This document shows, in pieces, positions 51,101 through 64,000 of a DNA stretch of 64,000 nt. The stretch is taken from positions 10,813,703 to 10,877,702 of the forward strand of contig NC_092255.1 of NCBI RefSeq assembly GCF_036320965.1, in the 5' to 3' direction. A program made the translations under genes and the position numbers. The notes under the pieces were generated by a model. It saw only the letters and a list, made by a program, of their open reading frames with translations, was not told the origin of the DNA and did not search any database. Position 1 is the first letter of the stretch, and every line of letters begins with the position of its first letter. Origin of the DNA: Panulirus ornatus. Lineage: Eukaryota > Arthropoda > Malacostraca > Decapoda > Palinuridae.

Positions 51101-54100
51101 TCTGATCAATTAAGATATGTATGATTAGGTACATATACAAATGGAAAATAAATTTGCTTAATTTTACCTCAACTCTGCAAAAAAAGGACTTTTTATGCGG
51201 GCTTTTTTATGCAAGTGTGGTACCCATTCCAGAAATCCAGTAATCCAACAACACGCACCTACCTACACTTTTAAACGCACATACCGATCCATTGAGATAT
51301 ATATGGCTTGCAAACAGACTTTCTTTTAATCTTTCAAATTTTTCTTTTTTTTGTTAGTTTTCTTAACAAATCTCTTTTTATTCTTCTAAAAAAAATATTT
51401 TTTGTCTTTCACTTCCGTGTTTATTTAGAGTTCCCGAGTTGTTTTTTTTCATCTTCCAACCAGTATTTCAAACAATTCTTTTAACAAAACAGATGTTTTA
51501 GTTTTCCAAAAGCTCTTTTTAAGTATTTTCAACAATATTTTCACAACACTAATTTATATTTGTCATCTGAACAGATTTTTTTTTCACTTCTAAATAGTTC
51601 TTATCTAGTCATCCAAACGGATCTTTTTCGTTCTTCTTAATAGATTTCTTTAATCTTCCTGGCAGGTCTTTTTTTATCTTCCAAAAAAAATAGTTTTAGT
51701 CTTTCAATTCCGTGTTTATTTAGAGTTCCCGAGTAGTTTTTTTGAAGTTTTCCAAAGAGCAGTTTATTCATCTTCCAAGCAATTTTCAAACAGTTCTTTT
51801 AACCAAACAAATCTGTTTTAGTTTTCCAAAAAGCTCTTTTTAAGTATTTTCAACAGTATTTTCGTAACACTAATTTGTTTTTGTCATCTGAACAGATTTT
51901 TTTTTCACTCTTCTAAATAGTTCTTATCTAGTCTTCCAAACGGATCTTTTTCGTTCTTCTTAATAGATTTCTTCAATCTAATGAGATATGTATGGTAGTA
52001 TGCCTGTACAAATGGAAAAAGAAATGGGAAAAAGAGGGGCTACCTACATACCTACCTACCTACCTACACTCTTAAAAGCACATTCTGATCAATTAAGATA
52101 TGTATGATTAGGTACATATACAAATGGAAAATAAATTTGCTTAATTTTACCTCAACTCTGCAAAAAAAGGACTTTTTATGCGGGCTTTTTTATGCAAGTG
52201 TGGTACCCATTCCAGAAATCCAGTAATCCAACAACACGCACCTACCTACACTTTTAAACGCACATACCGATCCATTGAGATATATATGGCTTGCAAACAG
52301 ACTTTCTTTTAATCTTTCAAATTTTTCTTTTTTTTGTTAGTTTTCTTAACAAATCTCTTTTTATTCTTCTAAAAAAAATATTTTTTGTCTTTCACTTCCG
52401 TGTTTATTTAGAGTTCCCGAGTTGTTTTTTTTCATCTTCCAACCAGTATTTCAAACAATTCTTTTAACAAAACAGATGTTTTAGTTTTCCAAAAGCTCTT
52501 TTTAAGTATTTTCAACAATATTTTCACAACACTAATTTATATTTGTCATCTGAACAGATTTTTTTTTCACTTCTAAATAGTTCTTATCTAGTCATCCAAA
52601 CGGATCTTTTTCGTTCTTCTTAATAGATTTCTTTAATCTTCCTGGCAGGTCTTTTTTTATCTTCCAAAAAAAATAGTTTTAGTCTTTCAATTCCGTGTTT
52701 ATTTAGAGTTCCCGAGTAGTTTTTTTGAAGTTTTCCAAAGAGCAGTTTATTCATCTTCCAAGCAATTTTCAAACAGTTCTTTTAACCAAACAAATCTGTT
52801 TTAGTTTTCCAAAAAGCTCTTTTTAAGTATTTTCAACAGTATTTTCGTAACACTAATTTGTTTTTGTCATCTGAACAGATTTTTTTTTCACTCTTCTAAA
52901 TAGTTCTTATCTAGTCTTCCAAACGGATCTTTTTCGTTCTTCTTAATAGATTTCTTCAATCTAATGAGATATGTATGGTAGTATGCCTGTACAAATGGAA
53001 AAAGAAATGGGAAAAAGAGGGGCTACCTACATACCTACCTACCTACCTACACTCTTAAAAGCACATTCTGATCAATTAAGATATGTATGATTAGGTACAT
53101 ATACAAATGGAAAATAAATTTGCTTAATTTTACCTCAACTCTGCAAAAAAAGGACTTTTTATGCGGGCTTTTTTATGCAAGTGTGGTACCCATTCCAGAA
53201 ATCCAGTAATCCAACAACACGCACCTACCTACACTTTTAAACGCACATACCGATCCATTGAGATATATATGGCTTGCAAACAGACTTTCTTTTAATCTTT
53301 CAAATTTTTCTTTTTTTTGTTAGTTTTCTTAACAAATCTCTTTTTATTCTTCTAAAAAAAATATTTTTTGTCTTTCACTTCCGTGTTTATTTAGAGTTCC
53401 CGAGTTGTTTTTTTTCATCTTCCAACCAGTATTTCAAACAATTCTTTTAACAAAACAGATGTTTTAGTTTTCCAAAAGCTCTTTTTAAGTATTTTCAACA
53501 ATATTTTCACAACACTAATTTATATTTGTCATCTGAACAGATTTTTTTTTCACTTCTAAATAGTTCTTATTAGTCATCCAAACGGATCTTTTTCGTTCTT
53601 CTTAATAGATTTCTTTAATCTTCCTGGCAGGTCTTTTTTTATCTTCCAAAAAAAATAGTTTTAGTCTTTCAATTCCGTGTTTATTTAGAGTTCCCGAGTA
53701 GTTTTTTTGAAGTTTTCCAAAGAGCAGTTTATTCATCTTCCAAGCAATTTTCAAACAGTTCTTTTAACCAAACAAATCTGTTTTAGTTTTCCAAAAAGCT
53801 CTTTTTAAGTATTTTCAACAGTATTTTCGTAACACTAATTTGTTTTGTCATCTGAACAGATTTTTTTTTCACTCTTCTAAATAGTTCTTATCTAGTCTTC
53901 CAAACGGATCTTTTTCGTTCTTCTTAATAGATTTCTTCAATCTAATGAGATATGTATGGTAGTATGCCTGTACAAATGGAAAAAGAAATGGGAAAAAGAG
54001 GGGCTACCTACTACCTACCTACCTACCTACACTCTTAAAAGCACATTCTGATCAATTAAGATATGTATGATTAGGTACATATACAAATGGAAAATAAATT

Positions 54101-57100
54101 TGCTTAATTTTACCTCAACTCTGCAAAAAAAGGACTTTTTATGCGGGCTTTTTTATGCAAGTGTGGTACCCATTCCAGAAATCCAGTAATCCAACAACAC
54201 GCACCTACCTACACTTTTAAACGCACATACCGATCCATTGAGATATATATGGCTTGCAAACAGACTTTCTTTTAATCTTTCAAATTTTTCTTTTTTTTGT
54301 TAGTTTTCTTAACAAATCTCTTTTTATTCTTCTAAAAAAAATATTTTTTGTCTTTCACTTCCGTGTTTATTTAGAGTTCCCGAGTTGTTTTTTTTCATCT
54401 TCCAACCAGTATTTCAAACAATTCTTTTAACAAAACAGATGTTTTAGTTTTCCAAAAGCTCTTTTTAAGTATTTTCAACAATATTTTCACAACACTAATT
54501 TATATTTGTCATCTGAACAGATTTTTTTTTCACTTCTAAATAGTTCTTATCTAGTCATCCAAACGGATCTTTTTCGTTCTTCTTAATAGATTTCTTTAAT
54601 CTTCCTGGCAGGTCTTTTTTTATCTTCCAAAAAAAATAGTTTTAGTCTTTCAATTCCGTGTTTATTTAGAGTTCCCGAGTAGTTTTTTTGAAGTTTTCCA
54701 AAGAGCAGTTTATTCATCTTCCAAGCAATTTTCAAACAGTTCTTTTAACCAAACAAATCTGTTTTAGTTTTCCAAAAAGCTCTTTTTAAGTATTTTCAAC
54801 AGTATTTTCGTAACACTAATTTGTTTTTGTCATCTGAACAGATTTTTTTTTCACTCTTCTAAATAGTTCTTATCTAGTCTTCCAAACGGATCTTTTTCGT
54901 TCTTCTTAATAGATTTCTTCAATCTAATGAGATATGTATGGTAGTATGCCTGTACAAATGGAAAAAGAAATGGGAAAAAGAGGGGCTACCTACATACCTA
55001 CCTACCTACCTACACTCTTAAAAGCACATTCTGATCAATTAAGATATGTATGATTAGGTACATATACAAATGGAAAATAAATTTGCTTAATTTTACCTCA
55101 ACTCTGCAAAAAAAGGACTTTTTATGCGGGCTTTTTTATGCAAGTGTGGTACCCATTCCAGAAATCCAGTAATCCAACAACACGCACCTACCTACACTTT
55201 TAAACGCACATACCGATCCATTGAGATATATATGGCTTGCAAACAGACTTTCTTTTAATCTTTCAAATTTTTCTTTTTTTTGTTAGTTTTCTTAACAAAT
55301 CTCTTTTTATTCTTCTAAAAAAAATATTTTTTGTCTTTCACTTCCGTGTTTATTTAGAGTTCCCGAGTTGTTTTTTTTCATCTTCCAACCAGTATTTCAA
55401 ACAATTCTTTTAACAAAACAGATGTTTTAGTTTTCCAAAAGCTCTTTTTAAGTATTTTCAACAATATTTTCACAACACTAATTTATATTTGTCATCTGAA
55501 CAGATTTTTTTTTCACTTCTAAATAGTTCTTATCTAGTCATCCAAACGGATCTTTTTCGTTCTTCTTAATAGATTTCTTTAATCTTCCTGGCAGGTCTTT
55601 TTTTATCTTCCAAAAAAAATAGTTTTAGTCTTTCAATTCCGTGTTTATTTAGAGTTCCCGAGTAGTTTTTTTGAAGTTTTCCAAAGAGCAGTTTATTCAT
55701 CTTCCAAGCAATTTTCAAACAGTTCTTTTAACCAAACAAATCTGTTTTAGTTTTCCAAAAAGCTCTTTTTAAGTATTTTCAACAGTATTTTCGTAACACT
55801 AATTTGTTTTTGTCATCTGAACAGATTTTTTTTTCACTCTTCTAAATAGTTCTTATCTAGTCTTCCAAACGGATCTTTTTCGTTCTTCTTAATAGATTTC
55901 TTCAATCTAATGAGATATGTATGGTAGTATGCCTGTACAAATGGAAAAAGAAATGGGAAAAAGAGGGGCTACCTACATACCTACCTACCTACCTACACTC
56001 TTAAAAGCACATTCTGATCAATTAAGATATGTATGATTAGGTACATATACAAATGGAAAATAAATTTGCTTAATTTTACCTCAACTCTGCAAAAAAAGGA
56101 CTTTTTATGCGGGCTTTTTTATGCAAGTGTGGTACCCATTCCAGAAATCCAGTAATCCAACAACACGCACCTACCTACACTTTTAAACGCACATACCGAT
56201 CCATTGAGATATATATGGCTTGCAAACAGACTTTCTTTTAATCTTTCAAATTTTTCTTTTTTTTGTTAGTTTTCTTAACAAATCTCTTTTTATTCTTCTA
56301 AAAAAAATATTTTTTGTCTTTCACTTCCGTGTTTATTTAGAGTTCCCGAGTTGTTTTTTTTCATCTTCCAACCAGTATTTCAAACAATTCTTTTAACAAA
56401 ACAGATGTTTTAGTTTTCCAAAAGCTCTTTTTAAGTATTTTCAACAATATTTTCACAACACTAATTTATATTTGTCATCTGAACAGATTTTTTTTTCACT
56501 TCTAAATAGTTCTTATTAGTCATCCAAACGGATCTTTTTCGTTCTTCTTAATAGATTTCTTTAATCTTCCTGGCAGGTCTTTTTTTATCTTCCAAAAAAA
56601 ATAGTTTTAGTCTTTCAATTCCGTGTTTATTTAGAGTTCCCGAGTAGTTTTTTTGAAGTTTTCCAAAGAGCAGTTTATTCATCTTCCAAGCAATTTTCAA
56701 ACAGTTCTTTTAACCAAACAAATCTGTTTTAGTTTTCCAAAAAGCTCTTTTTAAGTATTTTCAACAGTATTTTCGTAACACTAATTTGTTTTTGTCATCT
56801 GAACAGATTTTTTTTTCACTCTTCTAAATAGTTCTTATCTAGTCTTCCAAACGGATCTTTTTCGTTCTTCTTAATAGATTTCTTCAATCTAATGAGATAT
56901 GTATGGTAGTATGCCTGTACAAATGGAAAAAGAAATGGGAAAAAGAGGGGCTACCTACATACCTACCTACCTACCTACACTCTTAAAAGCACATTCTGAT
57001 CAATTAAGATATGTATGATTAGGTACATATACAAATGGAAAATAAATTTGCTTAATTTTACCTCAACTCTGCAAAAAAAGGACTTTTTATGCGGGCTTTT

Positions 57101-60100
57101 TTATGCAAGTGTGGTACCCATTCCAGAAATCCAGTAATCCAACAACACGCACCTACCTACACTTTTAAACGCACATACCGATCCATTGAGATATATATGG
57201 CTTGCAAACAGACTTTCTTTTAATCTTTCAAATTTTTCTTTTTTTTGTTAGTTTTCTTAACAAATCTCTTTTTATTCTTCTAAAAAAAATATTTTTTGTC
57301 TTTCACTTCCGTGTTTATTTAGAGTTCCCGAGTTGTTTTTTTTCATCTTCCAACCAGTATTTCAAACAATTCTTTTAACAAAACAGATGTTTTAGTTTTC
57401 CAAAAGCTCTTTTTAAGTATTTTCAACAATATTTTCACAACACTAATTTATATTTGTCATCTGAACAGATTTTTTTTTCACTTCTAAATAGTTCTTATCT
57501 AGTCATCCAAACGGATCTTTTTCGTTCTTCTTAATAGATTTCTTTAATCTTCCTGGCAGGTCTTTTTTTATCTTCCAAAAAAAATAGTTTTAGTCTTTCA
57601 ATTCCGTGTTTATTTAGAGTTCCCGAGTAGTTTTTTTGAAGTTTTCCAAAGAGCAGTTTATTCATCTTCCAAGCAATTTTCAAACAGTTCTTTTAACCAA
57701 ACAAATCTGTTTTAGTTTTCCAAAAAGCTCTTTTTAAGTATTTTCAACAGTATTTTCGTAACACTAATTTGTTTTTGTCATCTGAACAGATTTTTTTTTC
57801 ACTCTTCTAAATAGTTCTTATCTAGTCTTCCAAACGGATCTTTTTCGTTCTTCTTAATAGATTTCTTCAATCTAATGAGATATGTATGGTAGTATGCCTG
57901 TACAAATGGAAAAAGAAATGGGAAAAAGAGGGGCTACCTACATACCTACCTACCTACCTACACTCTTAAAAGCACATTCTGATCAATTAAGATATGTATG
58001 ATTAGGTACATATACAAATGGAAAATAAATTTGCTTAATTTTACCTCAACTCTGCAAAAAAAGGACTTTTTATGCGGGCTTTTTTATGCAAGTGTGGTAC
58101 CCATTCCAGAAATCCAGTAATCCAACAACACGCACCTACCTACACTTTTAAACGCACATACCGATCCATTGAGATATATATGGCTTGCAAACAGACTTTC
58201 TTTTAATCTTTCAAATTTTTCTTTTTTTTGTTAGTTTTCTTAACAAATCTCTTTTTATTCTTCTAAAAAAAATATTTTTTGTCTTTCACTTCCGTGTTTA
58301 TTTAGAGTTCCCGAGTTGTTTTTTTTCATCTTCCAACCAGTATTTCAAACAATTCTTTTAACAAAACAGATGTTTTAGTTTTCCAAAAGCTCTTTTTAAG
58401 TATTTTCAACAATATTTTCACAACACTAATTTATATTTGTCATCTGAACAGATTTTTTTTTCACTTCTAAATAGTTCTTATCTAGTCATCCAAACGGATC
58501 TTTTTCGTTCTTCTTAATAGATTTCTTTAATCTTCCTGGCAGGTCTTTTTTTATCTTCCAAAAAAAATAGTTTTAGTCTTTCAATTCCGTGTTTATTTAG
58601 AGTTCCCGAGTAGTTTTTTTTGAAGTTTTCCAAAGAGCAGTTTATTCATCTTCCAAGCAATTTTCAAACAGTTCTTTTAACCAAACAAATCTGTTTTAGT
58701 TTTCCAAAAAGCTCTTTTTAAGTATTTTCAACAGTATTTTCGTAACACTAATTTGTTTTTGTCATCTGAACAGATTTTTTTTTCACTCTTCTAAATAGTT
58801 CTTATCTAGTCTTCCAAACGGATCTTTTTCGTTCTTCTTAATAGATTTCTTCAATCTAATGAGATATGTATGGTAGTATGCCTGTACAAATGGAAAAAGA
58901 AATGGGAAAAAGAGGGGCTACCTACATACCTACCTACCTACCTACACTCTTAAAAGCACATTCTGATCAATTAAGATATGTATGATTAGGTACATATACA
59001 AATGGAAAATAAATTTGCTTAATTTTACCTCAACTCTGCAAAAAAAGGACTTTTTATGCGGGCTTTTTTATGCAAGTGTGGTACCCATTCCAGAAATCCA
59101 GTAATCCAACAACACGCACCTACCTACACTTTTAAACGCACATACCGATCCATTGAGATATATATGGCTTGCAAACAGACTTTCTTTTAATCTTTCAAAT
59201 TTTTCTTTTTTTTGTTAGTTTTCTTAACAAATCTCTTTTTATTCTTCTAAAAAAAATATTTTTTGTCTTTCACTTCCGTGTTTATTTAGAGTTCCCGAGT
59301 TGTTTTTTTTCATCTTCCAACCAGTATTTCAAACAATTCTTTTAACAAAACAGATGTTTTAGTTTTCCAAAAGCTCTTTTTAAGTATTTTCAACAATATT
59401 TTCACAACACTAATTTATATTTGTCATCTGAACAGATTTTTTTTTCACTTCTAAATAGTTCTTATCTAGTCATCCAAACGGATCTTTTTCGTTCTTCTTA
59501 ATAGATTTCTTTAATCTTCCTGGCAGGTCTTTTTTTATCTTCCAAAAAAAATAGTTTTAGTCTTTCAATTCCGTGTTTATTTAGAGTTCCCGAGTAGTTT
59601 TTTTGAAGTTTTCCAAAGAGCAGTTTATTCATCTTCCAAGCAATTTTCAAACAGTTCTTTTAACCAAACAAATCTGTTTTAGTTTTCCAAAAAGCTCTTT
59701 TTAAGTATTTTCAACAGTATTTTCGTAACACTAATTTGTTTTTGTCATCTGAACAGATTTTTTTTTCACTCTTCTAAATAGTTCTTATCTAGTCTTCCAA
59801 ACGGATCTTTTTCGTTCTTCTTAATAGATTTCTTCAATCTAATGAGATATGTATGGTAGTATGCCTGTACAAATGGAAAAAGAAATGGGAAAAAGAGGGG
59901 CTACCTACATACCTACCTACCTACCTACACTCTTAAAAGCACATTCTGATCAATTAAGATATGTATGATTAGGTACATATACAAATGGAAAATAAATTTG
60001 CTTAATTTTACCTCAACTCTGCAAAAAAAGGACTTTTTATGCGGGCTTTTTTATGCAAGTGTGGTACCCATTCCAGAAATCCAGTAATCCAACAACACGC

Positions 60101-61914
60101 ACCTACCTACACTTTTAAACGCACATACCGATCCATTGAGATATATATGGCTTGCAAACAGACTTTCTTTTAATCTTTCAAATTTTTCTTTTTTTTGTTA
60201 GTTTTCTTAACAAATCTCTTTTTATTCTTCTAAAAAAAATATTTTTTGTCTTTCACTTCCGTGTTTATTTAGAGTTCCCGAGTTGTTTTTTTTCATCTTC
60301 CAACCAGTATTTCAAACAATTCTTTTAACAAAACAGATGTTTTAGTTTTCCAAAAGCTCTTTTTAAGTATTTTCAACAATATTTTCACAACACTAATTTA
60401 TATTTGTCATCTGAACAGATTTTTTTTTCACTTCTAAATAGTTCTTATCTAGTCATCCAAACGGATCTTTTTCGTTCTTCTTAATAGATTTCTTTAATCT
60501 TCCTGGCAGGTCTTTTTTTATCTTCCAAAAAAAATAGTTTTAGTCTTTCAATTCCGTGTTTATTTAGAGTTCCCGAGTAGTTTTTTTGAAGTTTTCCAAA
60601 GAGCAGTTTATTCATCTTCCAAGCAATTTTCAAACAGTTCTTTTAACCAAACAAATCTGTTTTAGTTTTCCAAAAAGCTCTTTTTAAGTATTTTCAACAG
60701 TATTTTCGTAACACTAATTTGTTTTTGTCATCTGAACAGATTTTTTTTTCACTCTTCTAAATAGTTCTTATCTAGTCTTCCAAACGGATCTTTTTCGTTC
60801 TTCTTAATAGATTTCTTCAATCTAATGAGATATGTATGGTAGTATGCCTGTACAAATGGAAAAAGAAATGGGAAAAAGAGGGGCTACCTACATACCTACC
60901 TACCTACCTACACTCTTAAAAGCACATTCTGATCAATTAAGATATGTATGATTAGGTACATATACAAATGGAAAATAAATTTGCTTAATTTTACCTCAAC
61001 TCTGCAAAAAAAGGACTTTTTATGCGGGCTTTTTTATGCAAGTGTGGTACCCATTCCAGAAATCCAGTAATCCAACAACACGCACCTACCTACACTTTTA
61101 AACGCACATACCGATCCATTGAGATATATATGGCTTGCAAACAGACTTTCTTTTAATCTTTCAAATTTTTCTTTTTTTTGTTAGTTTTCTTAACAAATCT
61201 CTTTTTATTCTTCTAAAAAAAATATTTTTTGTCTTTCACTTCCGTGTTTATTTAGAGTTCCCGAGTTGTTTTTTTTCATCTTCCAACCAGTATTTCAAAC
61301 AATTCTTTTAACAAAACAGATGTTTTAGTTTTCCAAAAGCTCTTTTTAAGTATTTTCAACAATATTTTCACAACACTAATTTATATTTGTCATCTGAACA
61401 GATTTTTTTTTCACTTCTAAATAGTTCTTCTAGTCATCCAAACGGATCTTTTTCGTTCTTCTTAATAGATTTCTTTAATCTTCCTGGCAGGTCTTTTTTT
61501 ATCTTCCAAAAAAAATAGTTTTAGTCTTTCAATTCCGTGTTTATTTAGAGTTCCCGAGTAGTTTTTTTGAAGTTTTCCAAAGAGCAGTTTATTCATCTTC
61601 CAAGCAATTTTCAAACAGTTCTTTTAACCAAACAAATCTGTTTTAGTTTTCCAAAAAGCTCTTTTTAAGTATTTTCAACAGTATTTTCGTAACACTAATT
61701 TGTTTTTGTCATCTGAACAGATTTTTTTTTCACTCTTCTAAATAGTTCTTATCTAGTCTTCCAAACGGATCTTTTTCGTTCTTCTTAATAGATTTCTTCA
61801 ATCTAATGAGATATGTATGGTAGTATGCCTGTACAAATGGAAAAAGAAATGGGAAAAAGAGGGGCTACCTACATACCTACCTACCTACCTACACTCTTAA
61901 AAGCACATTCTGAT
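48158..61914 (+). repeat. Type A units 42-55
   Basis: Fourteen A units start at 48158, 49141, 50124, 51107, 52090, 53073, 54053, 55036, 56019, 57001, 57984, 58968, 59951 and 60934. Unit 47 lacks three single bases (C in TTATCTAGTC, one T in TTGTTTTTGTC, one A in CTACATACC). Unit 50 lacks the same C (GTTCTTATTAGTC). Unit 52 has the eight-T run. Unit 55 has the 2-bp loss GTTCTTCTAGTC. The remaining units are indistinguishable from the reference by eye. Confidence 0.93.
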
Positions 61915-63163
61915 CAATTAAGATATGTATGATTAGGTACATATACAAATGGAAAATAAATTTGCTTAATTTTACCTCAACTCTGCAAAAAAAGGACTTT
62001 TTATGCGGGCTTTTTTATGCAAGTGTGGTACCCATTCCAGAAATCCAGTAATCCAACAACACGCACCTACCTACACTTTTAAACGCACATACCGATCCAT
62101 TGAGATATATATGGCTTGCAAACAGACTTTCTTTTAATCTTTCAAATTTTTCTTTTTTTTGTTAGTTTTCTTAACAAATCTCTTTTTATTCTTCTAAAAA
62201 AAATATTTTTTGTCTTTCACTTCCGTGTTTATTTAGAGTTCCCGAGTTGTTTTTTTTCATCTTCCAACCAGTATTTCAAACAATTCTTTTAACAAAACAG
62301 ATGTTTTAGTTTTCCAAAAGCTCTTTTTAAGTATTTTCAACAATATTTTCACAACACTAATTTATATTTGTCATCTGAACAGATTTTTTTTTCACTTCTA
62401 AATAGTTCTTATCTAGTCATCCAAACGGATCTTTTTCGTTCTTCTTAATAGATTTCTTTAATCTTCCTGGCAGGCTCTTTTTTATCTTCCAAAAAAAATA
62501 GTTTTAGTCTTTCAATTCCGTGTTTATTTAGAGTTCCCGAGTAGTTTTTTTGAAGTTTTCCAAAGAGCAGTTTATTCATCTTCCAAGCAATTTTCAAACA
62601 GTTCTTTTAACCAAACAAATCTGTTTTAGTTTTCCAAAAAGCTCTTTTTAAGTATTTTCAACAGTATTTTCGTAACACTAATTTGTTTTTGTCATCTGAA
62701 CAGATTTTTTTTTCACTCTTCTAAATAGTTCTCCTGCAGGTCTTTTTTTATCTTCCAAAAAAAATAGTTTTAGTCTTTCAATTCCGTGTTTATTTAGAGT
62801 TCCCGAGTAGTTTTTTTGAAGTTTTCCAAAGAGCAGTTTATTCATCTTCCAAGCAATTTTCAAACAGTTCTTTTAACCAAACAAATCTGTTTTAGTTTTC
62901 CAAAAAGCTCTTTTTAAGTATTTTCAACAGTATTTTCGTAACACTAATTTGTTTTTGTCATCTGAACAGATTTTTTTTTCACTCTTCTAAATAGTTCTTA
63001 TCTAGTCTTCCAAACGGATCTTTTTCGTTCTTCTTAATAGATTTCTTCAATCTAATGAGATATGTATGGTAGTATGCCTGTACAAATGGAAAAAGAAATG
63101 GGAAAAAGAGGGGCTACCTACATACCTACCTACCTACCTACACTCTTAAAAGCACATTCTGAT
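61915..63163 (+). repeat. Unit 56, type A with extra Tb subrepeat (1249 bp)
   Basis: The unit is 266 bp longer than 983. After the first Tb has run as far as CTAAATAGTTCT (62732), the sequence jumps back to CCTGCAGGTC and repeats Tb in full. The duplicated segment corresponds to 62466-62732, with one G missing at the second start (CCTGCAGG for CCTGGCAGG). The first copy reads GGCAGGCTC where other units have GGCAGGTC. An apparent minus-strand 61-codon frame at 62678-62863 exists only because it crosses this junction and is not a gene. Confidence 0.93.
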
Positions 63164-64000
63164 CAATTAAGATATGTATGATTAGGTACATATACAAATG
63201 GAAAATAAATTTGCTTAATTTTACCTCAACTCTGCAAAAAAAGGACTTTTTATGCGGGCTTTTTTATGCAAGTGTGGTACCCATTCCAGAAATCCAGTAA
63301 TCCAACAACACGCACCTACCTACACTTTTAAACGCACATACCGATCCATTGAGATATATATGGCTTGCAAACAGACTTTCTTTTAATCTTTCAAATTTTT
63401 CTTTTTTTTGTTAGTTTTCTTAACAAATCTCTTTTTATTCTTCTAAAAAAAATATTTTTTGTCTTTCACTTCCGTGTTTATTTAGAGTTCCCGAGTTGTT
63501 TTTTTTCATCTTCCAACCAGTATTTCAAACAATTCTTTTAACAAAACAGATGTTTTAGTTTTCCAAAAGCTCTTTTTAAGTATTTTCAACAATATTTTCA
63601 CAACACTAATTTATATTTGTCATCTGAACAGATTTTTTTTTCACTTCTAAATAGTTCTTATCTAGTCATCCAAACGGATCTTTTTCGTTCTTCTTAATAG
63701 ATTTCTTTAATCTTCCTGGCAGGTCTTTTTTTATCTTCCAAAAAAAATAGTTTTAGTCTTTCAATTCCGTGTTTATTTAGAGTTCCCGAGTAGTTTTTTT
63801 GAAGTTTTCCAAAGAGCAGTTTATTCATCTTCCAAGCAATTTTCAAACAGTTCTTTTAACCAAACAAATCTGTTTTAGTTTTCCAAAAAGCTCTTTTTAA
63901 GTATTTTCAACAGTATTTTCGTAACACTAATTTGTTTTTGTCATCTGAACAGATTTTTTTTTCACTCTTCTAAATAGTTCTTATCTAGTCTTCCAAACGG
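63164..64000 (+). repeat. Unit 57, partial type A unit at right edge
   Basis: The first 837 bp of a seven-T A unit, cut by the window end inside Tb (CTTCCAAACGG). There is no sign that the array is ending. Confidence 0.94.

Larger units (their letters stand above)
1..64000. repeat. Satellite DNA array, 983/984-bp unit with 2.0-kb composite variants
   Basis: The window is filled edge to edge by head-to-tail copies of one repeat family in a single orientation. Taking CAATTAAGATATG as unit start, the starts at 1, 984, 1967, 2951, 3934 and 4917 show a spacing of 983 or 984. I follow 57 units: 49 complete type A units (including deletion and duplication variants), 7 composite units of about 2.0 kb, and one partial unit at the right edge; two further collapsed units lie in a noisy stretch. 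983 is not a multiple of 3, and stop codons interrupt all six frames of the standard unit, so the array does not encode a repetitive protein. Both window edges fall inside the array, so its full extent is unknown. A eukaryotic heterochromatic location is inferred from the type of sequence, not shown. Confidence 0.97.

Noticed and set aside
62678..62863. Minus-strand 61-codon frame
   Set aside because: It exists only across the duplication junction of unit 56 and is absent from all normal units.
1..64000. CRISPR array or prokaryotic repeat system
   Set aside because: Repeats are contiguous 1-kb units with no short repeat/unique spacer alternation, and no cas-like genes are present.

Overview
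The whole 64 kb window is one tandem satellite array. I see no protein-coding gene, tRNA, rRNA, transposon or CRISPR array on either strand. The sequence is A+T-rich (roughly 70% by eye) and strongly strand-asymmetric: the + strand is pyrimidine-rich, with many T runs and few G. A long, nearly homogeneous array of ~1 kb units with nested subrepeats and higher-order units points to eukaryotic heterochromatin (pericentromeric, subtelomeric or sex-chromosome). The species cannot be named from this sequence.

Basic unit. Taking each unit to begin at CAATTAAGATATG, the standard unit (type A) is 983 bp, or 984 bp when one T run is a base longer. Using unit 1 (1-983), its modules are: a linker (1-60); a mixed-composition module X (61-200); a T-rich spacer (201-276); a T-rich copy Ta (277-571); a second T-rich copy Tb (572-873); and a linker (874-983) carrying a purine-rich tract and a (CCTA)n microsatellite. 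Ta and Tb are an internal tandem duplication.

Composite unit. Seven units of about 2.0 kb occur only between 10.8 and 35.7 kb. They keep a ~200-210 bp module B that type A lacks, and B is a diverged relative of X. Their order is X-Ta-Tb-B1-linker-X'-Tb'-B2-linker. Type A is most simply explained as having lost B between two ATCT tetranucleotides.

Layout. 1-10797: eleven A units. 10798-36730: composites mixed with A units, plus two noisy stretches (about 14186-14712 and 35598-36615) that look like poor consensus sequence. 36731-63163: twenty-seven A units, nearly identical apart from a few structural variants (two 8-bp deletions, a 35-bp deletion, a 318-bp subrepeat loss and a 266-bp net subrepeat gain). 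63164-64000: a partial unit.

Nothing here works together as a pathway. The biology is in how the array evolves: unequal exchange at unit and subrepeat level, local homogenisation of variants, microhomology deletions, and a recurrent small-deletion site in Ta. No new gene system is supported.
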